A stretch of 64,000 bases of DNA, from assembly GCA_012934845.2 (NCBI GenBank), contig WNNJ02001433.1, positions 62,001 to 126,000 of the forward strand, written 5' to 3'. The stretch's first letter is position 1. Each line of letters opens with the position of its first letter. This document shows, piece after piece, positions 1 to 12,039 of the stretch. The notes under the pieces were generated by a model. It saw nothing but the letters and a program-made list of their open reading frames with translations. It was not told the DNA's origin and ran no database searches. The translations under genes and the position numbers were made by a program. The DNA is from Pomphorhynchus laevis (taxonomy: Eukaryota; Acanthocephala; Palaeacanthocephala; Echinorhynchida; Pomphorhynchidae).

Positions 1-745
1 TCTTAACCCTAACATATCTCCTCTCCCCGTATCTTTTGCTTCATCAATCATCCCCATAGTCAAAATCTCACTTTCTTATGTTTCTATTTCGATGATCACC
101 ATTTCCTTGTACCCTTCTTCCGTAACAAGGTTCGCTCGTCTAATTTAATTCTCCGTGACATACACGGTATCCGCTCTCTTATCAACTTCCGTTCTTGTAT
201 GTCTCCTCTTTCATCGCTTCTCTTCTCTAATATCGACTATTGGCTCAGCCTTTTCGTCATTTCTCGAAAATTTATCATCTTAATCCTACAACGCATCATC
301 AACTTTGCCGTTCGAGTGCTCCTACGTCTCCGTCGCTTCGACCACATATCCACATTTCTTGTCCAACACTCATGGCCCACCATTAACATCCGCATTCAAC
401 TCCGCATTCGCCTCGTAACATTTCATATCATCGATGTCGGCTCCCCGTCGTTTATCAACCCCCTTTCTTAGACGACACTCGCCCCACGTCTCTATCGCTG
501 CGTTCCCGTTATACCCTTTTACTCCACGTTGCCAATTATTCCAACAACTACGGTATTCGATCCTTCCTTGTCGCCGCTCCACTCGCCTAATATCAAATTC
601 CTCTCGACGTCCGCCTTACTCGCTCCTTTTTATCACATTCAAATACTACCTCCGATTCCACCTTCTCGACACATGATTTAGATTTTTTTCGTTGTCATGT
701 AAGCGTGAGTCGGCACGAATTTGCCACTTAAATATAAATCTTTTT
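1..745 (+). mobile_element. LINE family A, 3' end fragment
   Basis: This is the 3' part of the same L2/CR1-like element that is better preserved at 15955-20362. The sequence aligns with the end of ORF2 and the 3'UTR of the copy at 10031-10760 (same order of Arg/Leu-rich C-terminal coding sequence, then a short UTR with 'catgtaagcg' and 'cggcacg'). The frame is broken in several places, so no protein is expected. The window edge cuts its 5' side. Confidence 0.8.
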
Positions 746-757
746 TTCTAATAAAAC

Positions 758-1140
758 AAGATTGTCAACGATAGCAGAATTGTAGAATTTAATGGTACAG
801 AGTGAGGTTCTAAGCCGAGGCGTCAAGGAGGGATCCACGTTATTTTGGATTTATTAGGATTCAGAGTAAGACAAAGAAAAGAAAGATGATTGAAAATTGA
901 GGCAAGACAGTTGGATGCAGAAACACTAAGATCATGAATATGGTAAGCAGGTGCATGATCATATATGAGAATGTCATCAGTATATTGCATAACAAAAGTA
1001 AAATATATGAGAAATAGAAGACAAATCACCGAGAAGAGAGAAAAGCAAAGGGCCTAATACGGAGCCTTGTGGAACATCGGACGGGATGGAATAAGGATGG
1101 GAAAGAGGAGAGTTAGAACAAACGCGAAAAGTACGACTTG
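758..1140 (-). mobile_element. LINE family A copy 2, RT part (3' piece)
   Basis: On the minus strand this reads through the reverse-transcriptase core of family A: a GVPQGSVLGP-like block (here SDVPQGSVLGP) and a degraded YADD region followed by the linker. It corresponds to about 19270-19670 of the plus-strand copy. It abuts the end of the plus-strand fragment at 1-745 and is separated from the rest of its own element (1798-4880) by a Penelope-like insertion of about 660 bp. The RT segment of about 60 bp between the two pieces is missing. Confidence 0.75.
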
Positions 1141-1797
1141 ATATATATAATGAAAATGTAGATTGAAGCTGCCGGTCAGGATCCGTCATGAATTCGATCA
1201 TATATTTAAAAGTTCGAAAGAAACTGACAAAGATAACCAAATTATTTGTGACAACGTTTCAACCCTCTAGGGGTCTTTCTCAGATCAAATAGATCTACAA
1301 TCACAAAACAGTGAGTTACACAAATGGTAAAAAATTTCATAAGCATGAAAAACAACAATAATACGAAAAATTGTGTAAATATGCTCATGTGACATCCTGC
1401 CACTGAAGCTTTGTTGCGTTTGTTAATCCTAGTGGTGTATCAGCCATTAGCTGTGCTATCCAAAAAGCTTCTCTCATCCTTCAAGCATCAACGTTTTCTA
1501 AACTGCTATCTATTATTGTGTAATTAAAAAGCTCTTTGCTTATATGACTTTCATGACTGATTGCATGTTGAGCCGCACGATCTGTTACAATCTTGACACC
1601 ATAATTAAGTTTCGTCACCTCACCGCGAAAATCCGTTGCTGTTTTTATTATTTGACAGCTTTTGCACCTGGGTCGATTACAAGGTTGACAAATGTAATTA
1701 TTTGGTATCATTTTGTATTCTATTAGGGATAATCGTGATCTCACTAATGACCGCTTTACGGTTTGAACACTTGAAAAATATCACCGGGCAAATTCCA
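1141..1797 (-). mobile_element. Penelope-like element fragment (C-terminal GIY-YIG-side part)
   Basis: The minus-strand reading at 1481-1744 has the Cys-rich linker CQPCNRPRCKSC, which I associate with Penelope-like proteins between RT and GIY-YIG. A His-rich stretch and 'REAFWIAQL' followed by 'DTPLGL' resemble the end of the GIY-YIG region. Further along the minus strand comes a 'TPRGLKRCH'-like coding tail. The piece is partial and broken. It sits inside a minus-strand LINE family A copy, so it is younger than that copy. Family assignment is from memory of motifs. Confidence 0.5.
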
Positions 1798-3689
1798 TGT
1801 TCTAAGACAATGGAGAAGAATCGAGTGATTGGCGATGTCAAAAGCAGATGAGAGATCAAAAGAAACTATGATACTATATAATTTATGATCGCGCGAGATG
1901 AGTAAGTCGTTATAAACTTTAGGACAGGCAATTTCAGTAGAGATTTGATCAAAAAGCAGCTTGGAAAGGAGGAAACTAGTTGGAGGAAATTAGACATGCA
2001 TTAACTTGCTTGAGAACAAGACACTCCAGGAGTTTAGAGATGGTTGGGAGAAGTGAGATAGGACGGTACGAAGATGATAGTGAAGTGTGGAGAGATTGCT
2101 TTTTGAGGAGGGCGAACAATGGCGCATTTCCAGTTGGAAGGAAATGTGAGGCTGCGGATAAACAAGTTGAACAAACTGGTTAGGAAGGGTGAGATAGATG
2201 AGCAGATTTTTTAAGCAAGTGGGTGGGAATTTGGTCAGAAGGAGAGGTTTTATTAGGTCATGACAGAAGAACCGAAGAAACTTCGTCAGACCAAACGGGA
2301 AGAAGGTGGAATAGCTATGGGAGGGAAGTATTTAAATAGATGAGAGGATACAAGGGGCATATGAGTCGAACGGAAATTAAATTAGATAGCTTAGATTGCA
2401 GATAAGAAGAAAATTCATCAGGATTTGTGTTGCAAGGGGTAGATGATCGTGAAAGAATTGAGTTTAAGATTTTTTAATGAGATTTAGAGTATGAAGAGGA
2501 CTCGAGTTGATTTCACCAAGAGAGTACGTTTAGTTCGCATAAAAATGAGATGGGAACGGCGGAGAGATAGATAGGAAGCACGAATATTTGAAGTGGGTAA
2601 TTTTGAAGAACAATTAAAACGATTAGACACACGAAGATAATGACGGAGTCGACGCTTATAAAGACTACAGTCGGAATCGAACAAGGGAGCATGGCGCAAG
2701 TGTTGAAAACGTTGAGGTCGAATAGGCAGAAGGTTATTGAGGATATTCGTTGGTTCAGAATCAAACAGAGTGCGGAGATCATCGGGAGAAAGATAGTTAA
2801 GTGAAAGTGAAAAGAGTGAAGAATTAAGTAAGGTGGAACAGAAAATAGGGATATCGAGAAGTTTTCAGGGACGACTTGGAGTAGCTAATGTTGGAGACGG
2901 CGAAGGAGGATGGAGACGAGTAATAGTGACAAGAAAATGATCGGACAAACCAGGATTAATAACTGACAAGGAGGTATAATAATTGAAGTAGTTGGGAACA
3001 TCAATGATGTCGAGACCACCGCCGAGAAAATGAGTGGAGCTTGTTGAAAGTAATTTATAGTTAAAATCAGAAAAAAGATTAGTTCGAGTATTAGGGTTAG
3101 AGTCAGCTGAGCGATCAAGACGAATGTTAATGTTACCGAGAACAAAAGAAGGAGTATAATACAATACACAGTGAGAAAGAAGATCTGTAAGTTCGTAAAA
3201 GAACATATGAGGGGTCAGCTGAGCTTGGACGGTATATAATCACAAGTTCCATATGGAAAAGAGTTGATAATAGGCATATGAGTAATTCGATCGAAGTGTA
3301 ACGGATGCTAGCGTTTATTTGCGTAGAGACGTTGGGTGACAAGCAATGGTAATAATACCGCCATGGTTAAAAACAGTAGATTTAGGAGATACAATTAAAC
3401 GAGCTGATTCAACCAGAGAACAACCAGAGCGACATCAAGGACGAATAGCAAGATCGCCAGAGTCAGAGTGCCAGGATTCGGTACTGCATAGAATATCGAT
3501 AGATAATTGATCGAAGATGGCAAGGAGCCGATCAGCTCTTTGAAGAATGGAGCGAGTGTTGAAAAGACTAATACGAAAAGTATGCTCGGGAGCTATATCG
3601 ACTAGCAGAGAAGACAGGGGGAGTCGGGACGCCATCGAATTTTTAGCCTCGTGTGTACGACGTGAAAATTTTCGTGGATTTGACGGATT

Positions 3690-4650
3690 GATAAGGATTA
3701 CTCACCGTTTGTTTCACGTCGATGTTTCTCAATGCGAGCTAAATTGAGCTGGGCAATATCAGAAGGGAAGCGGTCAGGGTATATACGACAAGTAGATGAA
3801 GTGGTAACAATTTTAAAATGTTGGGAGAGTACCAAGGAAGCATGTGAACTATGTAGGAAAACGATTGAAAAGGGATCAATTATCATCAGGAAGAATGGTA
3901 GCTAGGATAGACCTGAAAGCAGATACATCATCATCGAGGCGAGATTGAAGAGAAGCATATTCGGAAAGCTTTAAGTTAGATATGATAATATAGCGTTCGA
4001 GCGAAAGAAAATGATTACTTGGAAGTGGTGGACGGACAGAGTTGGTAGGAGTAGAGGCAGAAGAGCAGATAGAAGTGGGGATGGCATGGGTTCTTGATGA
4101 AGAATGAAGATAAGTTGGAGCCTGTGTGACAGAAGTGGATTGTTGAACTGGTTGATCGGAGATGCTACTGGATATGATTTTGACGTAAGGATGTAAATTA
4201 TTGAGAATTGATACGGGGGAGTTAGAGTAAGGAGTACGTTGAGATAAGAAAGAAGTATGAGAAGTATTTAGATGGGGTGGAATAGGAAAGAAGAGGTACG
4301 AGATGAACAGTTTGACTGCTTGCATTGTTAGGTTGATGAAGATGAATGAAATTTTTATTCGTAGCTGAAGGAGGAATGTGTGTGATAGAAGGTTCAAGAA
4401 TGGGATTATACGATTCGAAATCAGGTGTTGATGTAAGGGAAGCGTCAAAAGCAGTATCGGTCTGAGTAGTTGTATGTGAGTCAGAAGTGAAGGAGCAGGA
4501 TAGCTGTAATAGTTTTACTGATGAACAAAAACCACATGTAAACGGTTTACTTTGATACACCGAACAGTCAGATATTTTAACTCGAACAAGGGTCTATACT
4601 ACACAATCTTTATAATCGCATCCAACTTCCATACCTGTATAACAATCATT
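3690..4650 (-). pseudogene. LINE family A ORF1 remnant
   Basis: Two minus-strand open frames (4560-4222 and 4448-3876) plus 3886-3698 together cover ORF1 of family A. They hold 'FTCGFC' of the PHD-like N-terminal finger, a low-complexity Ser/Thr/Pro-rich middle, and the C-terminal RRM-like part (YIIISNLKLSEYAS, then 'LDDDVSAFRSILATILPDDN'). The frame changes between these parts, so it is a broken ORF1. This type of ORF1 is an RNA-binding chaperone in L2/CR1-like LINEs. Confidence 0.65.
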
Positions 4651-4770
4651 GCATTTTGATGTGAAAGATGCGTGATCAGGAACAGGAATTAGATATCGAG
4701 CCTAGGAATGATCTTTTATCGAGAGATTAAGCTCAATCAGCGAGCTTAGTGAGTGGAAATGACAGAAATC

Positions 4771-4850
4771 GGGAACTGAAGAAAAAATCTGGAACTGACA
4801 TGAAAAATCTGGAACTGGCAGGAAAAATCTGGATCTGACAGGAAAAATTG
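4771..4850 (-). repeat. 20-bp monomers at the 5' end of LINE A copy 2
   Basis: About four 20-bp units read on the minus strand approximately as tccagatttttcctgtcagt. Four units of nearly the same monomer (tccagattattcctgtcagt) stand at the same 5' position of the family A copy at 15950-16030. The monomers are therefore part of the element rather than local microsatellite expansion. Confidence 0.8.
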
Positions 4851-4884
4851 TAAATAATTTGTTATTATCAGGACAATTTTTTTA

Positions 4885-5012
4885 ACCCAATTATTATTGA
4901 TACCTTACAAACTACGGAAGTAAGGCTGATAAGTCGATAGTTGGATACCTTCGACTTGTCTCCTTTATTAAAAATTGGACGCATGATAGCTCTAATCCAA
5001 TCAGTTGAAATG
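4885..5012 (-). mobile_element. LINE RT fragment (CR1-like fingers)
   Basis: The minus-strand translation contains 'AIMRPIFNKGDKSKVSNY' followed by 'LISLTSVVCKV', the conserved RT finger block (PIFKKGDKSxxxNYRPISLTS) of CR1-like LINEs. Only about 40 codons remain. It is distinct from family A, whose equivalent reads 'KKQSLDSSLPSSYRPISLL'. Confidence 0.65.
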
Positions 5013-5019
5013 TAGTCCG

Positions 5020-5145
5020 ATCGGTTGAAAGGTTACCGACCATTGTCCGCCTCGAATACATCCTCAGGTTTGTGAAAGACCCTGAGTGATTTAATCGGAA
5101 GGCGGCGCGTTGGTGTATGCTGGTGAGCTTAGATCCTATTAATAT
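5020..5145 (+). mobile_element. LINE B-like ORF2 C-terminal fragment
   Basis: The plus-strand reading gives LPTIVRLEYILRFVKDPE, then a stop, then FNRKAARW. This parallels the end of the Jockey/I-like ORF2 at 26615-29065 (LPSIVRTDWTLRGVKDPG then FSRKAACW). A second such fragment lies at 37200-37370. It is a 3' scrap of a related but not identical LINE. Confidence 0.6.
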
Positions 5146-6890
5146 GATGTATGCCTGATGACTACTGATGCCAAAGATATATTATCGAACGTCACTGTTC
5201 GTTAATTTTGTTTTTGTTTCCTTTTTTCATCCTGATGGGTATTTTTATAAAAACTATTTTATTATTATTTAAGTTTTTGATGGCATACAACCTCCGTGTT
5301 GAGCAAACAGGATATTTTGTTTGTGACAGCAGTAACAATAATACGATTATTGTTTCTTATATCCATACTTCTCAAATAGTGGATATTAAGGTGACATTAT
5401 TTTTTAATAGGATACGCTAACAGCCGATACAATTATAATTCGATAAAATATAAGATCGAAACAGAAAGTAGCTAATTTTTGGAATGTATTTTGGAATGTA
5501 TTCTATAGTCACGATTAGTTTAGCACAAAATTATGTCGAGATATATCTTTTTAATATTCTTTTAATGTATTTTTAATACCTTTCTAATGTTTGAAAAATC
5601 ATTAAATCTAATATTGTAAATTATAAAGTTTAGAACATGAAATTATCGATTAGTTATTCTAGTTTCTTTTCCGTTCACTCTAATCCCACCTTCATTGATG
5701 AGCAAAAATGTAAATAATTTTGCAGCTGATTTTTAAAGGTTTAAAAATCTGCATAAAATTTACGAACATAAAATTAATGTTCAAAAATGTGTCGAATAAC
5801 AAATGAATGTAAAGCAATAAGAATGTTTAGTAAGAATCAAAACAAAAAGAAGAGAGAAAAAGTATTCACATTTTCAAAAGAGCGATAACATTGGAATAAT
5901 GAGTTCTATATTGTTACAGACATTTTAAGACAACACATGTGTTAAAGTCTAAAAGCGTATGTTTTTTATATAAATACAGTAGTCTACAATATTTTATAAT
6001 ATTTTTTGGAATTTTTGTAGTTATACACCTGTCATTTTGATGCATGGATGCTGGGTTATAATAGCAAGTTAGTAAATAATGATACTTGGTCAGTAGCAGT
6101 GATATATCAACATTTTATTAAAAAGATAATTTAATAATTTTGCATTCAAATTTTAATTACAAAAATAGTAGCTAATTTAATTGAGACAATAATTAGGCAC
6201 GTTTTTTTACCGAAATTCAATAATGCTATCAACGATCAGGTAAGTTTTTGTATAAAAAAATCACATTTTTTAAACTTTTTTCACATTTGTAAAACTTTTA
6301 ATTTGTAATTTAGTGGACTTGTAAGTAAATATATATTCATATAAGTGGCCTTCATTAATGAAATACGATTTCATTATGTTGTAATTTAATTGATATTTGC
6401 GTTTTTAATTCAAATATCAATTATTAATTATTAATAAATTATAATAAATTATAAATTATTCAAATACATACTTCCCTCTTTTATGTATCTTAATAATTGT
6501 TTTCAATTATTCACACTTTTTAAACTGTCCCACACTATAAGGTATTTTATTCTATTTGAATACGAGCAAATAAAGTAAAAGGTAAGGATTTAAAAGTGCA
6601 GAATTAAGATAAAAGTTATGTACAACTTTGATTTTTGTAAATTCGATGTGAACGAACTTTATCTTGTAATTAAATAATTTGATGAAAATAACGTCCGAGC
6701 ATTACTAAATCAAGGAGAACACTTTCAATTGCCTTATCAATCCTTTTATTAACTTATATTATGGAAAAGTTATAAGTGTACAAGTTAATCACAACTAACG
6801 AGTTGAAAAGGATCCGACGGCTAGGAAGCTCCGATAGCTCCTATAAACGATATTCATCAACGAACGAATTAACAATGCATAAGTAGAGGA
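5146..6890. other. AT-rich stretch without recognisable genes
   Basis: Long A/T runs and short open frames only. The 70-codon plus-strand frame at 5208-5420 is hydrophobic but has no recognisable domain and no splice context. I see no RNA gene, no repeat matching the rest of the window and no coding signal. Confidence 0.6.
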
Positions 6891-7015
6891 AGAAGAATAC
6901 CACTTTCGTTAATGCAGCACACGATATTGGGCAAAAATCTGCAATCAAACAAAATCATGATTTTGTTACTCTCGAAATTGGTTGTGACTCATCGGATTGT
7001 GAAATATGGACAATT

Positions 7016-7812
7016 GTGAATGTCCCTGAGTCTATGAGAAGTAAAATTAAAACGACACCGTTTTTATGTGGTTTCTGCACGGCTGCTAAATTAGTATTAC
7101 TATTCTACATCAACTCAAAGGATCGGCCAACCTGTGCATCTATATCAAAAAATGTGATTAAACCAGTATTGGCGCATCTAATCCAAAACAACCAGTCTTA
7201 TGATTTGTCTGTAGAATTGGAAGCGCCCGCTTGTGTCTGCTTGGATACAGTTGGACCTACGCTCTCCCGTTGTTTCCGCAAACTATCACATAGGCACATA
7301 TCAACATCCAATACGTCCACGATTTTTCAACTTATAACCTTTCCTCACATCGCTTGTCACCCTCTTTATTATTAATATCCTCTATGTCTCCCGTAGTCAA
7401 CCCTACTCCGTCCATATACTCAACTGCCAGCTCTCCTATCGTGATATCACCCACTCACGTCACTCCTCTTCCTTTAAGAAAACGCTTTTCTTCTCAAGAT
7501 CGTTGCGTCATCATCACTAATATCACTCCTTCTAACTCCTTATCTCCACAAACACGTCTTGACCACGATGTTTCCGCCTTCATATCAATGCTCTCGTCTC
7601 TTGTTCCTGCGTATAAACCATCCCTTTTCAAAAACATTTCTCATGTCGCATTCATCCGTTTAAACAAATCTTCTCAATCTAATACTTCCCAGCCCCCTCC
7701 CCTGAAAATTGTTTTCAAGCATCGCTCCCACGCGTCTTCTGTCCTCTCTCAACGATTTAAACTCATGTCATCTTTAACCACTCAAATTTTCCCCGATCGC
7801 ACCCCTTCCTAA
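7016..7812 (+). pseudogene. LINE family A ORF1 remnant (copy 3)
   Basis: Two frames, 7016-7375 and 7354-7812, carry the two halves of family A ORF1. The first has the Cys-rich finger end (FLCGFCTAAKLV). The second has a Ser/Thr/Pro-rich spacer and the RRM-like domain (RCVIITNITPSNSLSPQT, then 'VAFIRLNKSSQS' and 'LKIVFKHRSHASSVLSQRF'). Comparison with 16079-17301 shows that the same protein is split by at least one frameshift. Confidence 0.65.
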
Positions 7813-8073
7813 ATCGCTCAACTCTCTTCTGCCCGCATCGAAAAACGCCGTCGCGAGGAAAACGGCGAAACATCTCTCTCCATTCGAAACATCGACGGAA
7901 ACTTTCAAGTTGTCCACAACCGCCCCAAAATTCGTCTATTCTCGATAAATCCGATCTTATCATCAACCTATTCACCAAGCAATCCATCAATCTCTACTGC
8001 CTCACCAAATCCTGGCACTCAGATTCCGACGACCGTTCCATTCGCCGTCTGCTCTCTTCCGGTCGCTCACTAG

Positions 8074-10491
8074 TTGTATTCTCCCGCCCCCTCAGCTCAT
8101 CCCCTTCTACATTCTCTAATAATGGCAGTATTGTCGCATTCGCCCGTCACCCAGCGTCTCTTCGTAAAATCAGTCCCCCTTTCAGTCGTTGCTCTTTTGA
8201 ATTGCTCACTTGTTGTTCTTATAGCCCCATTACTCGTATACCGTCCTGATTCATCAGCGCCTACGTTTATTTTTTTACTGAACTCGCTGACCTCCTTTCT
8301 CATTGTTTTTTGTCCTCCATCACTTTACTCGTTCAGGGCGACTTCAACATCCGCGTTGACCGCCACTCCGCCGATTCCATCCGGTTCTATCAACATTCTA
8401 TCCAACTACAATTACAAACTCATCTCCACTGCCCCACACCTACCATTGGCGTGGCACTCGACATCATTGCTGTCTCCGATCATTTTGCTGCCTACACCTC
8501 ACTGTCCATCTCCAATCCTGGTCTATCCAATCACTTTCTCGTCACTCTTAATCTCACTTCCAAGCACTCCCCGCTTCACACACCTACCATCCTACGTCGT
8601 CCTTGAAGAAATCTTGACCTCCCCATTCTCAACTCCGACTTACTTAAATCATCTATCTTCTCCAACAATAACATCATCCTCTCCACACGATCTTGCCTTT
8701 CTTTTCGACTCTGAACTCACATCGACTCTCGATCTTCTCTTGCCCTTCAAGCCTCACCCTCACCATCGCTTGCCCCGTGCCCTTAGTTTGACATCCAATG
8801 CATAGTCTCCAAGCGTAGACTCCGTTATGCTTTTCGAGTCTATCACCACTCTCTCAGACGTGATATCCGCTCGCTCACTCCGTCTCTCCGTGATTCGTAT
8901 CTTGCTCTTCGCCGGTATCATCTTCATCTACTACGTACCAAATGCAACTCCTTCTGGCAGCATAAAATCATCATTTCATTCAACTCTAAGTCTCTCTGGC
9001 ATACTTTTAACTCAAACCTTTCTTGCTCCTCTTCGTCTTGCAACTTCAATCCCCATGCTCATTCGTCATTTGTTCTGACCAAAGTATCCATGTTGCTCTC
9101 TCACAACCCTGTATCTATTCCAACTCACTGCTACCTCCTCGTATCCTTTCGGAACTCTTTCATCTATACCTGTCTCACCTGCCGAAGTCTCATCTGTCAT
9201 CATGTCCTTACCCAACAAAACCTCTATATGCTCATTGATATCTACTTTCCTCATCGATATGAGGAAGCCCCTATACTTAAACACATATGCTCATCGATAT
9301 CCCGTTTCCACGCTACCTTGTTTAACTCGTCCATCCGCAATCGTATCTTACCTTCACACTGGAAATCCGCAATCGTTCGTCCCTTTTTAAGAAACAATCG
9401 CTCGAACCCTCCCTTCCTTCTCGTTATCGTTCCATTTCACTCCTTCCTAATCTTTCCAAAGAGTAGGAAGGAGTGAATCTGTACCCTCTTTTCCGATCCG
9501 GTTTCCGCTCTAATCCCTACACAGAAATCGCCTGCATATAAGTTTACAACGACCTACTAATTTCTCGTGGCAAGGCTCTATATATTGTTCTCATCTCCCT
9601 CGACCTCTCCTCCGCCTTCGACATCGTCGACCAATCTATCCTCCTCTCTCGCCTTCGTGATGATTACGGATTTTCTTCCTACTCCGTAGCATGGTTTGCC
9701 TCATATCTATCCGACCGCTCTTATCGAGTATGTGTAAATTCGTCATCATCTCCTCCCATCCCTATTTTCTGCGGGGTCCCATAAGGTTCTGTCCTAGGTT
9801 CCCTGCTTTTTTCTCTTTTACTTGGCAATCTCTCTCCGTTTATCAAACCTTACTCCTTTAACGTCATGCAATACACAGATGACTTCCTCATAAATGCTCA
9901 ATCATCCGCCCATCGCATGAACGATACCGCAATTTCTGCCTCCAACTGTCTTCCTTCTATCTACAAACGTCTCTCCCATCTTCGTATCGTTCTAAACTCA
10001 GGCAAGTCCAAAATAATGTATATCCTCCTCCGTCAACCTAACATATCTCCTCTCCCTCTATTTTTTGCCTCATCAATAATCCCCATAGTCCATAATCACT
10101 TTCTTAGGATTCCATATCGATGATCACATTTTCCTAAAACCTTTCGTCTGTGACAAGGCCCGCTCGTCTAACTTAATTCTCGGTGACATTAGTCCCCTTA
10201 TTAACTTCCGTTCCTGTATGCCTCTTCTTTCATCGTTTCTTTTCCCTAAAATCGATTACTGCCTCAGCCTTTTCGCAAATTCTCCGAAATCCATCATCCT
10301 ACCCCTACAACGAATCATCAATTTCGCCGTTTGAGTGCTCCTACGTGTCCGTAGCTTTGACCACACATCCACATATCTTGCCAAACTCTCCTGACCCACC
10401 ATTCACAGCCGCATACAACTCCGCCTTCTTATCGCAACTTTTCGTTTCATCGCTGGTGGCTCTCCATCGTTCATCAACCTCCCTTTTTTAG
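8074..10491 (+). pseudogene. LINE family A ORF2 remnant (copy 3)
   Basis: Open segments at 8074-8805, 8310-8606, 8827-9078, 9090-9476, 9866-10123 and 10183-10491 lie in shifting frames. Together they follow the 969-aa ORF2 of 17367-20276: endonuclease (GDFNIRVDR, then 'LSNHFLVTLNL'), RT fingers and palm (altered YADD: YTDD) and the C-terminal Arg/Leu-rich region. No intact enzyme is encoded. Confidence 0.75.
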
Positions 10492-10765
10492 ACGACTCGT
10501 CCCACCTCTCAATCACTGCGTTCTCGTAATTCCCTCTTACTTTACGTTCCCAATTACTCTAACAAGTACGGTCTCCGATCCTTCCCCGTTGCCGCCCCGC
10601 TCGCCTGGAATCAGCTCCCACCTTACGTCCGCCGCGCTTTCTCCTTTATTGCATTCAAATGCCGCTTCCGTACCACCTCCTCGACACATGATTTATATTT
10701 TTGTTTTTGTTGTTGTCATGTAAGCATGCGCCGGCACGCATTTGTCACGTAAAAATATTTTTTAT

Positions 10766-11600
10766 AGTTCTACAAGGAAATTTACTGGTACTTTTAGAAT
10801 TGCATTTTCCAATCCCGGATTCGCAACTCTATATATAAATTGCTTTAATAGAAAACTAACTCAATATAGCTCTATTAATATATTTAATATATTAATATAA
10901 GTAATATAATATTACTTATATTGTTTATGCATTAATATAAGATAATAACTGATTTGTTAAAAGCTTAAATATTGAGCCTAATCTCGGGAAGGAAGGTCTC
11001 ACGATACTTGAGAAAACATTCACTCTCTTGAAAAATGTATATTATTAGTAGGAAGGGTGCAATACTACTGATACCATTCAGTACAATTTCCTTGGACAAT
11101 GTACTTATTCTCTCTAAGAGTGCATTTTATCCTTTTATTGCTACAAATTTAATCTTAGACACACATCATCAGACGAATTCGCATTACACAATTGTCACTG
11201 TTGTCACATACATCGGTTCAATGAGTGCCCAATTGTGACCGATATTTAACAAAATGAAGTAACACGAAGATGAGTGCTGTCCTTTCAACGACTCACCAAT
11301 TTGCACGAATTGGGGATAAGTTATCTTACTTTCTCTGGAAAGTGTCGATTTATCAAAGAATATCACAATCTACACTTATTCAAATAGTCGAAGACAAATT
11401 CTTAGCCATGTTGCATCACATTCGCACGAGCCTACTCTAGTACAACTCTCTAAAGATTAAATCTTTTTTACTTATTGACAAAAGACAATGAATGGAAGAG
11501 TATGCCCAACTCGATTGTTTAACTTGTTCAACACTTTTCTTTTGCTTTAAAATATAAATATGGTAAAAATCATTATAAATTATAGAAACGAATAAAAACA
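10766..11600. other. AT-rich stretch without recognisable genes
   Basis: Contains AT-rich sequence with TTAATATAAGT-type repeats around 10870-10930. The short open frames (11035-11238 plus, 11184-11366 minus) show no domain. Nothing could be assigned. Confidence 0.5.
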
Positions 11601-11885
11601 CTTTTAATTGTATTTGATTGCATCTGTTAGCTGAAATTTTTCCGACTGTGGCACGATATTATCCTTACATGTTATACAGCAGGACGCTACTGATCAGATT
11701 GGGTGGGTCTCATCAGCTGCTGACCCAGACTTACATTTCACGTTTCGACCCTTATTATCTGCTTTCTTCGTACGCTGATGCTGATCGGATTTGAACTCAG
11801 GACGTTCGTGCGCGATTCAACGTTATATCCACTAGGCTGGCTGCTCCAATGGTGTAGATATACATTTCTGTATATTACATTATAG
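11600..11885 (-). mobile_element. tRNA-derived SINE (family S), minus strand
   Basis: On the minus strand the head reads gcagccagcctagtggatat, a box A-like start (TRGCNNAGTGG type). About 35 nt later comes gagttcaaatccgat, a good RNA polymerase III box B (GGTTCRANNCC type). The body that follows (aaacgtgaaatgtaagtctg, then gctgatgagaccca, then the 'cgtgccacagtcgg' tail) recurs at 22090-22920. It is a SINE and not a tRNA gene, because no cloverleaf acceptor stem is evident and the unit carries a long body. Confidence 0.75.
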
Positions 11886-12039
11886 AAAAACACTTTTATA
11901 AAGTTTAAGGCGGTTCCCTTTGTTTAAGATTATCTTAAAAATATGCTCAATCAGTCACCTATCTATCAAACATGTTCAAAGACAGTTGATTTTCTATTTG
12001 ACTTTTATTTTACTGTTATTTGGTTATTTCGCAAAATAG

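Larger units (their letters stand above)
1798..4880 (-). mobile_element. LINE family A copy 2, main body (5'UTR, ORF1, EN, RT start)
   Basis: Reading the minus strand from 4880 down, there is a 5' leader with 20-bp monomers (4771-4850), then ORF1 (about 4650-3690) with a zinc-finger-like block and an RRM-like C-terminal part. ORF2 starts near 3630. Its endonuclease contains 'DILCSTESWHSDSGD' and 'LSDHFLVTITR', and its RT fingers end near 1798. All parts match the copy at 15955-20362 in order. Many stops and frameshifts make it a decayed copy. Its 3' continuation is at 758-1140, beyond a Penelope-like insertion. Confidence 0.85.
6895..10765 (+). mobile_element. LINE family A copy 3 (near full length, decayed)
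   Basis: This is a second plus-strand copy of the L2/CR1-like family. ORF1 remains at about 6950-7900 (zinc-finger-like start with 'GCDSSDCEIWTIV' and 'FLCGFC', RRM-like C-terminus at 7480-7860). ORF2 remains at about 7990-10690: endonuclease with 'VQGDFNIRVDR', RT with 'SLDLSSAFDIVDQSILL', and 'MQYTDDFLI' replacing MQYADDILI. The 3'UTR ends near 10765 with the 'catgtaagcatgcgccggcacg' type tail. Many stops and frameshifts are present. The 20-bp 5' monomers are missing, so the 5' end is truncated. Confidence 0.85.

Noticed and set aside
1-14. 'cttaaccctaaca' at the very start resembles a telomere repeat
   Set aside because: It occurs once and is the LINE A ORF2 sequence also present at 10033-10045 in altered form; no tandem hexamers follow.
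3547-3747. Plus-strand frame of 66 codons
   Set aside because: Antisense shadow of the LINE A ORF1/ORF2 junction on the minus strand.
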